DNA from: Bacteroidota bacterium
GTDB taxonomy: Bacteria; Bacteroidota; Bacteroidia; Chitinophagales; Chitinophagaceae
NCBI GenBank assembly: GCA_023387985.1
Contig: JAEWHC010000009.1
Location: 434,001-498,000, forward strand
Direction of reading: 5' to 3'
DNA length: 64,000 nucleotides
How positions within the stretch are numbered: the first letter of the stretch is position 1; the number at the start of each line of letters is the position of its first letter. Of the stretch, positions 1 through 7,953 are shown one piece after another. The notes below the pieces were generated by a model. The model was not told where the DNA came from. It did not search any database and saw nothing but the letters and a program-made list of their open reading frames with translations. The position numbers were made by a program, and so were the translations under genes.

Positions 1-167
1 GTAAAACGTTGGTTTCTTTTTACGCGCCGGATGTATGGTTACCAGCCATGGAGCCGCTGTTCATCCCGGAACTACTTCGACCCGGATTTCCAACTCCCGC
101 TTTTTAAATTTCCAACATTTCAACATCTTAACGTATCACTCAAGTCTGCTTTTCTATATTAGCGTTT

Positions 168-1595
168 ATGAGAAATATAATCAAAACGTTGCTGATCCTG
201 TGTGCTTATTTGGCTGTTGGACATGTGCATGGACAAACGCTGAACGGGAAGCTTAATGCGGCATTTGCAACCTACAACAAAGATGCGCAGAATAAATATG
301 GCATTACCGGTTTCGTGGTTGAAGAAATTGATGGTAACGTAGTTTATAGTTATAATGCCCATACGGGCCTCGCCCCGGCGAGCGCACAAAAAGTGGTTAC
401 TGCAGTTACTGCTCTTGATGTGTTTGGGCCCCAATACAATTATTTAACATCAGTAAGCCATTCCGGAAGCATAAATGCAGGCACGTTAAACGGAGATTTG
501 CTGATTGAGGGCAGTGGCGACCCTACACTTGCAAGTTGGCGTTACGGGTCCAAACCGGAAGAAGGTTTTTTCGAACAGGTGCTGCAGAGCCTGCGGGCAA
601 AAGCCATTCAGCAAATAAACGGTAACCTGGTTGCGACCAATACGCGATGGAGTGTGCAGCCCATTCCCGGTGGATGGATTTATGATGACATGGGCAATTA
701 TTATGGCGCGGGTTCATGGGCTTTAAATTACCATGAAAACCAGTATGATGTGCATTATATGGCCACTGGCAGCCCGGGCAGAGTTCTCAAGCAAAGTGGG
801 CAGGTCCCCTCTTCCGGAATCGTGGAATGGGACGACCTGATGACCCTGGGCAATGCCGGCACCGGCGACCGTGGATACATTTATGCCCCTCCGTACAGTA
901 CCTATGCTTACACCAACGGTTCCCTGGGCAAAACAGACAGGAATTTTCCCATTAGCGGTTCGATGCCGCATGGTGAATGGTCTCTCCTCGATGCCTTAAA
1001 AACCTATTTGGTCAAAAATGGAATAGCGGTAAACGGTGGTCCTGTTCCTGCACTCGAGATTATTTCGGGCCGTGAAAAATTGCCGGTAGTGGCTGAAACC
1101 CTTATGCGGCATCAATCCATTGGCATGGATTCGATTGTCTACTGGTTTCTTCGGAGAAGCATCAATCTTTATGGCGAGGCCTTATTGAAATCCATGGCCG
1201 AAGTAAAGACCGGCATTGGTGAAACAGCCAAAGGCACTGATTGGGTAACCCAATTTTGGGCAGGCAAAGGAGTGCCAAAAGAATCGTTGCGAATCCAGGA
1301 CGGATCCGGACTTTCACCGCAAAACCGGGTGACAGCCCAAAGCCTTGTGCAAGTGATGCAGTATGCCCGTAAGCAAAGCTGGTACCCCGTATTTTATGAT
1401 GGCCTGCCATTAATTGACGGTAAAAAAATGAAGAGCGGAACCATTGGTGGCGCCAAAAGTTATACGGGTTATTTAAAAGACCGCAATGGCAAAGAGTATA
1501 CTTTTGCGATCATAACCAACAATTATTCCGGTTCGCCTTCAGCATTGGTACAGAAAATGTGGAAGGTGCTTGATGTGGTGGTCGGACACAAATGA
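168..1595 (+). CDS. dacB: D-alanyl-D-alanine carboxypeptidase / endopeptidase, peptidase family S13 (PBP4 type)
   Basis: Periplasmic penicillin-binding protein that trims or cleaves peptidoglycan cross-links. The 475-residue product begins with a signal peptide (hydrophobic residues 4-20, cleavage near HGQ at 21-23). All three active-site motifs are visible: SAQK (SxxK) at 72-75, SIN (SxN) at 331-333 inside RRSINLYGE, and KSG (KTG variant) at 422-424 followed by the usual Gly/Thr-rich strand. The long insertion between the first two motifs is typical of the S13 / PBP4 family and fits the length. It stands alone; the nnr gene downstream is convergent. Assignment to family is firm, the choice between carboxypeptidase and endopeptidase activity is not decidable from sequence. 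Confidence 0.9.
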   Translation: MRNIIKTLLILCAYLAVGHVHGQTLNGKLNAAFATYNKDAQNKYGITGFVVEEIDGNVVYSYNAHTGLAPASAQKVVTAVTALDVFGPQYNYLTSVSHSGSINAGTLNGDLLIEGSGDPTLASWRYGSKPEEGFFEQVLQSLRAKAIQQINGNLVATNTRWSVQPIPGGWIYDDMGNYYGAGSWALNYHENQYDVHYMATGSPGRVLKQSGQVPSSGIVEWDDLMTLGNAGTGDRGYIYAPPYSTYAYTNGSLGKTDRNFPISGSMPHGEWSLLDALKTYLVKNGIAVNGGPVPALEIISGREKLPVVAETLMRHQSIGMDSIVYWFLRRSINLYGEALLKSMAEVKTGIGETAKGTDWVTQFWAGKGVPKESLRIQDGSGLSPQNRVTAQSLVQVMQYARKQSWYPVFYDGLPLIDGKKMKSGTIGGAKSYTGYLKDRNGKEYTFAIITNNYSGSPSALVQKMWKVLDVVVGHK

Positions 1596-1728
1596 AAATT
1601 CAAAAGTAAAAATGCAAAAGGAAAAATTGCCCGGCAAGTCCGGGGGCTGCAGATAAAATCAGTGTAAGCAAATAAATTCAAACAGTCCGTAAAACAGCAA
1701 GCTCTTTCAGCATCATTGCTTTTTTGAA

Positions 1729-3267
1729 TTATGCATAATAGTCTTTTAGCGCCGCAGACAAATTCCCGATAATGCCCATTGCACTCATGCCTTCCATCCC
1801 TGTGCTTTCGGAAGCCAGGTCTCCGGCTTTGCCATGCAGGTACATACCCGCCACGGCGGCGTCTTCTGTGGTGTACCCCTTTGCAATTAACCCGGTAATC
1901 AGGCCGGTTAACACGTCACCACTTCCACCTTTGGCCATGCCTGCATTGCCGGTATTGTTGATCCACCAATTTCCACCAGGGGTGAAAACCATGGAATATG
2001 CCCCTTTTAATAAAATAACGCACTTGTATTTGAGCGACATTTCGCGGGCCAGTTTCCACCGCTGCAATTCATTTTCCGTTTTTCCAAAAAGGTATTCAAA
2101 TTCCCCGGCATGTGGGGTTAATATCCGGGAAGTACTATTGTTTTTATCTTCCAGTAATGGCAGGTACTCCTTGAGCAATTTTATGGCGGATGCGTCTATC
2201 AACAGCGGCAATTCATGGTGTTCAATCAGGTTTTTCAAAATATAACTGTTGGCTTCGTTCAATTCCAGACCTGGCCCGATGCCAATGGCCCTGATCTTGC
2301 GATATTCCAAAAAATCCGGGGAAATGGCTGAGTTCACTTCTGTGCACATGGTTTCAGGAACGGCAGTTTGTAAAACGGGCCATCCTTTTTCATCGCATGC
2401 TGCGGTAACAAGTCCGCAACCGCTGTGGATCGCCGCTCTTGCCGTGAGAACCGCAGCTCCCATCATGGCAGGGCTGCCGGCTACCAGCAAGGCATGACCG
2501 CGAACGCCTTTATGCGCATGCATTGACAATTGCTGCGGCGGGACCACCCCTCCGAGGCGCATCACCATTTGGGCAAGAGGCGGGTGCTCTTCTTCAAACC
2601 GGGCAGAAAGCCCAATATCCAAAATATGGATTTTTCCGAAATAGCGTTCTGCTTCAGGCAGCAGCATGGCCTGTTTGAGGCATTGAAAACTGAGGGTATG
2701 TGCAGCCTGCACAACGGCTTCTCCTATTGGGCCAGTATCGGCATCCATTCCGCTGGGCAAATCTACAGCTATGACCTGGCTGCCCGACCGGTTTAGGTGA
2801 TTGATGAATGTTGCTTTAATCCCGGTAACCGGTTTATTCAGGCCTATACCAAAAATCGCGTCAATACAAACATCATCTGTACCCAGTTCAGGAAAATCTT
2901 CTTCTGTGCTTATGGTATGCAGGGGTTTGCCACTATCCAGCCACATTTGCTGGTTGGCGGTTGTGTCCTTGCTTTGAGTTGAACCTGCAAACTGGTAAAC
3001 GGTTACCGTAAGGCCACCGCCTACGAGCAATCTCGCGATGGCAAATCCATCTCCGCCATTGTTTCCACTGCCACAAACAATGATGACCGGCCTGCGGTTG
3101 CGCATCAGTTTTAGAAAACGTTGGGCGAAAGCCCTTGAGGCACGCTCCATCAACAAGAAAGAAGCGACAGGCTCATGTTCAATGGTGTATTTATCCCATG
3201 CATCAATCTGCGCCGCGCTGTAAAGTGGAATTGCACTGTTTTTCCCGGAATAATGAATAGCGCCCAT
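1729..3267 (-). CDS. nnr: Bifunctional NAD(P)H-hydrate epimerase / ADP-dependent NAD(P)H-hydrate dehydratase
   Basis: Cytosolic metabolite-repair enzyme: the N-terminal domain epimerises damaged NAD(P)HX and the C-terminal kinase-fold domain dehydrates the S form using ADP. The 512-residue product shows the YjeF_N signature GSGNNGGDG near residue 67 and, in the C-terminal half, the carbohydrate-kinase-like motifs LTPHAGEF and NAGMAKGGSGDVLTG. The start at 3267 is preferred over an upstream ATG at 3300 because MGAIHYSG leads directly into the conserved N-terminal helix (SAAQIDAWD) and a TATATTTG box lies at 3289-3296 between the two. It lies 115 bases downstream of the serine hydrolase gene on the same strand. 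Confidence 0.92.
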   Translation of the reverse strand: MGAIHYSGKNSAIPLYSAAQIDAWDKYTIEHEPVASFLLMERASRAFAQRFLKLMRNRRPVIIVCGSGNNGGDGFAIARLLVGGGLTVTVYQFAGSTQSKDTTANQQMWLDSGKPLHTISTEEDFPELGTDDVCIDAIFGIGLNKPVTGIKATFINHLNRSGSQVIAVDLPSGMDADTGPIGEAVVQAAHTLSFQCLKQAMLLPEAERYFGKIHILDIGLSARFEEEHPPLAQMVMRLGGVVPPQQLSMHAHKGVRGHALLVAGSPAMMGAAVLTARAAIHSGCGLVTAACDEKGWPVLQTAVPETMCTEVNSAISPDFLEYRKIRAIGIGPGLELNEANSYILKNLIEHHELPLLIDASAIKLLKEYLPLLEDKNNSTSRILTPHAGEFEYLFGKTENELQRWKLAREMSLKYKCVILLKGAYSMVFTPGGNWWINNTGNAGMAKGGSGDVLTGLITGLIAKGYTTEDAAVAGMYLHGKAGDLASESTGMEGMSAMGIIGNLSAALKDYYA

Positions 3268-3288
3268 AACTGTTGATTTGAATGCTAT

Positions 3289-3296
3289 CAAATATA
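3289..3296 (-). promoter_or_regulatory. Possible -7 box of the nnr gene
   Basis: Read on the minus strand, this is TATATTTG, a full match to the Bacteroidota -7 consensus TAnnTTTG, 22 bases ahead of the preferred ATG at 3267. No TTG was found at the expected -33 distance, so only half of the promoter is supported. Confidence 0.35.
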
Positions 3297-3382
3297 ACAA
3301 GGGATGGCTAAAAAACCGCTGCAGAGTTCCCGCGCCGTATTGTGGTTATATTGTTCGCGCCAGCTTGCGGAAGGAACAAGGG

Positions 3383-4585
3383 CTATTCCTTTTTGTTCGC
3401 TTCGGAGCCACCCTCTGTTTCACCGCTGTCCACTTCTATGATGTATTCATCTTTATAGTAAGGTGCGAAAATATTGGCGACCAGCGTGGCATCATATATC
3501 TTCCGGTTGAAGCGGCTTCCGGTTACAATGATGGTTACACCTTCGTTGATCAGCCGCTGGAAAACAGCATTGTTGCCATGCCACCAGCCATTGTGATAGG
3601 CGATTTTTGTACTGTCGTTGAAAACTTTTAACCGGAATCCGAGGCCATAGTATTCCAGGGTGTCACGGTTGCGGTGGTCCATGTAATACGGCAGTTGAGC
3701 AGCATCGAGCAGCTCTTTTTTCACCAGTCCGCCGCTATACATTACGCTATCGTATTTAAACAGGTCGCGGCAGGTGGTATATACATTCTTGTCGCCGTAT
3801 AAATTATCGAGGTAATTGAATCCATATAGCCTTCCATTGGCAAAATAACTGTCCATGAAAAGGCTGCGCGGAGTGGTTTCGCTGTACACATAGCTGTTGG
3901 ACATTCCCGCCACATCGAAAATATGCTTTTGAATATAATCGGGGAAACGTTCACCACTGATCCGCTCCACAAGGGAAGCCAGGATAACAAAATTGATATT
4001 GCTGTATTTAAATCTTGTGCCCGGATAGAATTCCAGCCTTGGTTTATGTGTAAACAAAATGTGCAGCACATCATTGTTAGTTGCCGGCTTCCGGGTATTC
4101 CATTTAAACCTGGGCAGCAGGTTGGCATAATTGGTAATGCCTGAGCTGTGGCTAAGCAAGTGACGAACCTTAAGGTCGGGGTAAGGCATGGCAGGGAAAA
4201 ACTTCGTAAGGGGATCTTCGAAATTCAGTTTGCCCTGCTCCACCAATTGCAGAATAGCGATGGCTGTAAAGGTTTTGGAAGTAGAGGCAACGTGAAATGG
4301 CGTTTCAGCGGTAATGCTGTCTTTTTTTGTACGGTCGGCAAAGCCTCTGTAATTTTCATACAAGATATGGCCGTTTTTGGCAACAAGTATTCCGCCGCTG
4401 AAATTATCGTTGTCGAGAAGCAGGTAATTAAAAAACCAATCCAAAGAATCCTTGTACCGGGTCAGGGTAAGCGAATCATCAGTCTTTAGTTCATTGTGGA
4501 GTTGTTTGCCATTCGTATTGCTGTTGCAGCCTACGGCGAGAATTAACCCCAAACTCAGTACGGTGAATAAAATCAATCGGCGCAT
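3383..4585 (-). CDS. Serine hydrolase lipoprotein, class C beta-lactamase / PBP4* family
   Basis: Probable surface or periplasmic serine hydrolase of the beta-lactamase-related family (PF00144), which holds esterases, D-aminopeptidases and penicillin-binding proteins. With the start at 4585 the 400-residue product opens with MRRLILF, a hydrophobic stretch and a lipobox ending in VGC, so it is probably lipidated. The nucleophile motif STSK (SxxK) lies near residue 104 and the YSN (YxN) motif follows about 110 residues later; a late HNGWWHG fits the third motif position (HxG). An in-frame ATG 25 codons upstream would give a basic leader before the signal peptide and is rejected. Substrate unknown. 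Confidence 0.85.
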   Translation of the reverse strand: MRRLILFTVLSLGLILAVGCNSNTNGKQLHNELKTDDSLTLTRYKDSLDWFFNYLLLDNDNFSGGILVAKNGHILYENYRGFADRTKKDSITAETPFHVASTSKTFTAIAILQLVEQGKLNFEDPLTKFFPAMPYPDLKVRHLLSHSSGITNYANLLPRFKWNTRKPATNNDVLHILFTHKPRLEFYPGTRFKYSNINFVILASLVERISGERFPDYIQKHIFDVAGMSNSYVYSETTPRSLFMDSYFANGRLYGFNYLDNLYGDKNVYTTCRDLFKYDSVMYSGGLVKKELLDAAQLPYYMDHRNRDTLEYYGLGFRLKVFNDSTKIAYHNGWWHGNNAVFQRLINEGVTIIVTGSRFNRKIYDATLVANIFAPYYKDEYIIEVDSGETEGGSEANKKE

Positions 4586-4713
4586 CGGCAACAAATTTGT
4601 GTCTTTTCCACCACAACCCCATGGCTGGACGGATTTTTTAGGAAGTTTTTTGGCACCCAATGCTTTAATAATGTGCGTAACGGTAATTCATACTTGGAGT
4701 ACCTTCGCAACCT

Positions 4714-5949
4714 ATGAGTCCCAAGGTAACAAGCTTCCCCAGAGAGAAGATCAACATTTTGTTATTGGAAAATATCAGCCATACTGCGGTTGAATTTATG
4801 AATCAAAAAGGGTATGCCAATATTATCCAGGTTGCTGGTGCCCTGCCGGAAGCTGAACTGATTAAAGCATTAAAAAATGTTCACCTCGTTGGGTTGCGCA
4901 GCAAGACCACCATAACCCCTAAAGTGCTCGAAAGCAGTCCAAAATTGCAGGCAATAGGTGCCTTTTGCATTGGCACCAATCAAATCGATCTTGAAGTGGC
5001 CAACCGTAAAGGTGTGGCCGTGTTTAATGCGCCATACAGCAATACGCGAAGTGTTGCTGAACTGGTAATCGGAACTTCCATCATGCTCATCCGCCGGATT
5101 CCTGAAAAAGATAATGCCGCCCATGAAGGTATCTGGCTGAAGGATGCCACGGGAAGCCGTGAAATCCGGGGAAAAGTGCTCGGCATTATAGGTTATGGAA
5201 ACATTGGATCGCAGGTAAGCATTCTGGCTGAAGCTATGGGGATGAAAGTAGTTTACTTCGATATCCTCACCAAACTGCCCCTTGGAAATGCCGTAAGGTG
5301 TAAAACCCTGAAAGAACTGTTGCAGCAATCCGATATCGTTAGCCTGCATGTGCCGGATACGCCGCAAACCCGCAATATGATTGATGACGACATGCTAAAA
5401 CTATTCAAAAAAGGTAGCCTGCTTATCAATTATGCAAGGGGAGAGGTTATGGACCTTAATGCGGTTGCCCGGTCGCTCGAAGCTGGAAGACTCGGCGGTG
5501 TTGCTGTAGATGTTTATCCCGAAGAACCAGAAAAGAACGGGCAGCAATTCTTCAGTCCGCTGCAAGGCAAAGGCAACGTGATCCTTACACCCCACATAGG
5601 CGGAAGCACAGTGGAAGCACAGGAAAACATTGGGCTGGATGTCAGCACCAAATTGTTGTCCTTTCTTGAAACAGGCAACACATATGGTTCCCTGTCGGTT
5701 CCTCCAATCAACCTGCCTGTTCAGGACGGAACCCACCGTATTTTGCATATTCATGAAAATGTGCCGGGTGTTCTGAGTGAAATAAACACTGCACTTGGCA
5801 ATGCCGGCATCAACATTTCCGGACAATACCTGGCTACCAACAATGAAGTGGGATATGTAGTGCTTGACGTTGACAACCAATTGAGTAATAAGGCTATGCA
5901 TTTGCTGAAAGATGTAAAAAACACCATCCGCACAAGGGTGTTGTTCTGA
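4714..5949 (+). CDS. serA: D-3-phosphoglycerate dehydrogenase with C-terminal ACT domain
   Basis: First committed step of serine synthesis: NAD-dependent oxidation of 3-phosphoglycerate to 3-phosphohydroxypyruvate. The 411-residue protein has the D-2-hydroxyacid dehydrogenase fold: the Rossmann motif GYGNIGSQ near residue 161, the catalytic Arg in NYARGEV and the catalytic His in LTPHIGGS near residue 295. The last 75 or so residues (from HRILHIHENVPG) form a single ACT domain, the type used for serine feedback in the E. coli-like short SerA. It is divergent from the serine hydrolase at 3383-4585; a TACCTTCG box at 4700-4707 ends only 6 bases before the ATG. Confidence 0.92.
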   Translation: MSPKVTSFPREKINILLLENISHTAVEFMNQKGYANIIQVAGALPEAELIKALKNVHLVGLRSKTTITPKVLESSPKLQAIGAFCIGTNQIDLEVANRKGVAVFNAPYSNTRSVAELVIGTSIMLIRRIPEKDNAAHEGIWLKDATGSREIRGKVLGIIGYGNIGSQVSILAEAMGMKVVYFDILTKLPLGNAVRCKTLKELLQQSDIVSLHVPDTPQTRNMIDDDMLKLFKKGSLLINYARGEVMDLNAVARSLEAGRLGGVAVDVYPEEPEKNGQQFFSPLQGKGNVILTPHIGGSTVEAQENIGLDVSTKLLSFLETGNTYGSLSVPPINLPVQDGTHRILHIHENVPGVLSEINTALGNAGINISGQYLATNNEVGYVVLDVDNQLSNKAMHLLKDVKNTIRTRVLF

Positions 5950-6112
5950 AACAGCCTATAGAAACGGGATTCATTTATAAAAATACCGCCTCTTCATGGG
6001 CATAAAACATAAGGATTATCACCACCAGGGCATGCAAATCAGTGAAAAGCTATTGGTGCTTTGGAAGAACGGGTACCACTTATCGAAATCCTCCTAACCC
6101 GGGGCTATGCAA

Positions 6113-6862
6113 TCAGGCCCCGGTAATCTCTGAAGAGCCCACTTCCACTATTTCTTCATCGGTTAGCATATTGAGGCCATGCATGCGCTGAAGAATACGG
6201 GCGCAGGTGATTACATCTTTCTGGCAATAGGCGGCAATGCGCGGCAGGTCGTTTTCAACCCAATAGGTATGCCCCACTTTACTGCCATCGAGATCGGTTT
6301 TGGGTGAAGGAATACCAAGGCAGGCTGCAAGAAGATTGAGAGACGTATAGTTTTTATAGTCTCCAAAGCGCCAGGCCTGAAGGGTATCAATAACCGGATG
6401 TTCCCAGCTGCGGGAGGTGCGAAAAATATTCATCCATTCAGGTAACGGGATCTCATTAATGAGGCTCCGGCGACAGAGATAGGGAATGTCAAATTCTTTT
6501 AAATTATGGCCACAAAACTGGTAACCATTTTTTATCCGGTCTACAAGCTTCCCGACTTCTTCGAAAAATTGCTGTAAAAGCAGCTTTTCATTTTTGCCAA
6601 AGTAGGATTTTACACGCAACTCGCGGATATCTCCGGGCTGATTGAAATAGCCCACACTTATGCAAACGATCTGCCCAAATTCCGAAAGTATGGCTGCCCG
6701 TTCTTTGTAAAAGTCTTCCCAGGTTGTAAGCTCCGGTTTTTGCCATGTCGTTTTTTGCCTGAACATCTCCTGCCATTCTTCAGGCAGTTCACCCAGTTCG
6801 GGCTGCCGGGCTACCGTTTCAATATCCATGAATACGATTTGCTGGAGATCTTTTTCATTCAT
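6113..6862 (-). CDS. Stand-alone 3'-5' exonuclease of the PolB-related DEDDy type
   Basis: Predicted nuclease related to the proofreading domain of family B DNA polymerases (PF10108-like), without any polymerase part. The 249-residue product carries the expected acidic motifs in order: DIET (Exo I) near residue 13, HNLKEFDIPYL (Exo II) at about 140, and YCQKDV (Exo III, DEDDy Tyr and Asp) at about 213. It is cytosolic, with no signal or membrane segment. It sits alone between serA (convergent) and a Crp-type regulator. Substrate and repair role are not known; the family call rests on the motif order. Confidence 0.85.
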   Translation of the reverse strand: MNEKDLQQIVFMDIETVARQPELGELPEEWQEMFRQKTTWQKPELTTWEDFYKERAAILSEFGQIVCISVGYFNQPGDIRELRVKSYFGKNEKLLLQQFFEEVGKLVDRIKNGYQFCGHNLKEFDIPYLCRRSLINEIPLPEWMNIFRTSRSWEHPVIDTLQAWRFGDYKNYTSLNLLAACLGIPSPKTDLDGSKVGHTYWVENDLPRIAAYCQKDVITCARILQRMHGLNMLTDEEIVEVGSSEITGA

Positions 6863-6996
6863 ATTCCCAAGATAAGCTTCTTGTTCCGGAATAATTTAAA
6901 AAAACACCATTGATTTGATATGCAAACGTTTCCTGCATTGAGAAAATAGCTATCAAAGCATGATGAAATGAAATCGTTTGAAGTATAGGGAGTGCA

Positions 6997-7635
6997 TTAT
7001 TGCTCTTCGCGAACTGCACTCTTAAGCCTTGAGAGTGTTTCTGTTGTCATATTCAGGTAGGAAGCAATGTATTTCTGCGGAATGCGATTTTCCAGCTGAG
7101 GCATAAGCTCAAGGAATTTTGCGTAGCGGTTTCTCGCCTGTGAAAGCCGGGCCAGTAAGGTGTGTTCTCTTTCCAATTCAAACAAATGCTGCAATAATCT
7201 GCGCCCGGCAAGGTTGGAATCTTCATAATTCAGGTTCCATTTGTCCAGTTTATCCTTGTGTATTCCTATGAAGTTGCAATCTTCCAGGCATTGGATATTG
7301 AAGGAAGAAGGGGAATTTTCAAATAATGTCTGGGGATCGGTTACCAGGTAGTTTTCTGCAGCAAACCATACAGTGATTTCGGTATGATCTTCATGAACAA
7401 AACTGCGTACAACACCTTTAATGATGGCCAGGAGGTAAGGAAAACGTTGACCTTCTTTGAGGAGGAGTTTTCCCTTGGGCGCTTCCAGGTAAAACGCTTC
7501 GCGGTTAAGGTATTCACCGGCAGCCTTGCTGATAGGGGTTTCCATATACCGGTTCACCCAATCCATTGGTTTGATCAAATCCGGAGGAAGCTCCTTTTGA
7601 TGCTGTTGGATAAAATGAGGTTCTTTCGAATACAT
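6997..7635 (-). CDS. Crp/Fnr-family transcriptional regulator
   Basis: Cytosolic one-component regulator of 212 residues. The N-terminal two thirds form the cyclic-nucleotide-binding type beta barrel (LLLKEGQRFPYLLAIIKG onward), followed by a long dimerisation helix and a C-terminal helix-turn-helix (IPQKYIASYLNMTTETLSRL). The phosphate-binding signature for cAMP (RxS in the binding cassette) and the Fnr cysteines are not evident, so the ligand is unknown. This is the common Bacteroidota group of Crp-like proteins that often sit next to the gene they control, but here the neighbours (exonuclease, EF-G) give no clue. Confidence 0.85.
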   Translation of the reverse strand: MYSKEPHFIQQHQKELPPDLIKPMDWVNRYMETPISKAAGEYLNREAFYLEAPKGKLLLKEGQRFPYLLAIIKGVVRSFVHEDHTEITVWFAAENYLVTDPQTLFENSPSSFNIQCLEDCNFIGIHKDKLDKWNLNYEDSNLAGRRLLQHLFELEREHTLLARLSQARNRYAKFLELMPQLENRIPQKYIASYLNMTTETLSRLKSAVREEQ

Positions 7636-7953
7636 GTAGGAGGTCGTTTGTACCCACTGGAATTATGAGTATCCCGCGGTTTCCCACAAAATTATATGGT
7701 CTATATATTGAATGCAACTGCATGATCCGGGTTATCGATAACCAACCGGCAAATTCAGTCAAAACTTCCTTTTTGCGGGTATTTTTTACTGATTCTGAAA
7801 ATTTGGGAATTCTACTTTGGCGCACCCGGAGAGAAAACAGGAAAAGCCGGATATCCCTTTGCATGGGTAATGGGTCATGCGGTGGTGTAATAAAAAAAAA
7901 CTGTCCCCCGCGGGGGGAACAGTTCGTATGAATTGTTTAGTTGTATCTGCTGA
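7636..7953. other. Intergenic region between the Crp-type gene and fusA
   Basis: No convincing gene is present. A plus-strand reading frame at 7665-7931 lacks any recognisable domain and runs through the fusA terminator. The region holds the upstream sequence of the minus-strand regulator gene and, at its right end, the fusA terminator. Confidence 0.6.
7891..7924 (-). terminator. Rho-independent terminator of fusA
   Basis: On the minus strand the sequence forms a GC-rich hairpin, ACTGTTCCCCCC against GGGGGACAGT, followed directly by a run of nine T. It lies about 30 bases after the fusA stop codon and is in the right orientation. Confidence 0.85.

Noticed and set aside
35..256. Short frame at the left edge overlapping dacB
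   Set aside because: It overlaps the signal peptide region of dacB in another frame and has no support.
1697..1728. Weak hairpin with AGCAA/TTGCT and a T-run after dacB
   Set aside because: Only five base pairs with a long loop; not strong enough to call a terminator.
7665..7931. Possible small gene between the Crp-type regulator and fusA
   Set aside because: No start signal, no recognisable domain, and it runs through the fusA terminator.
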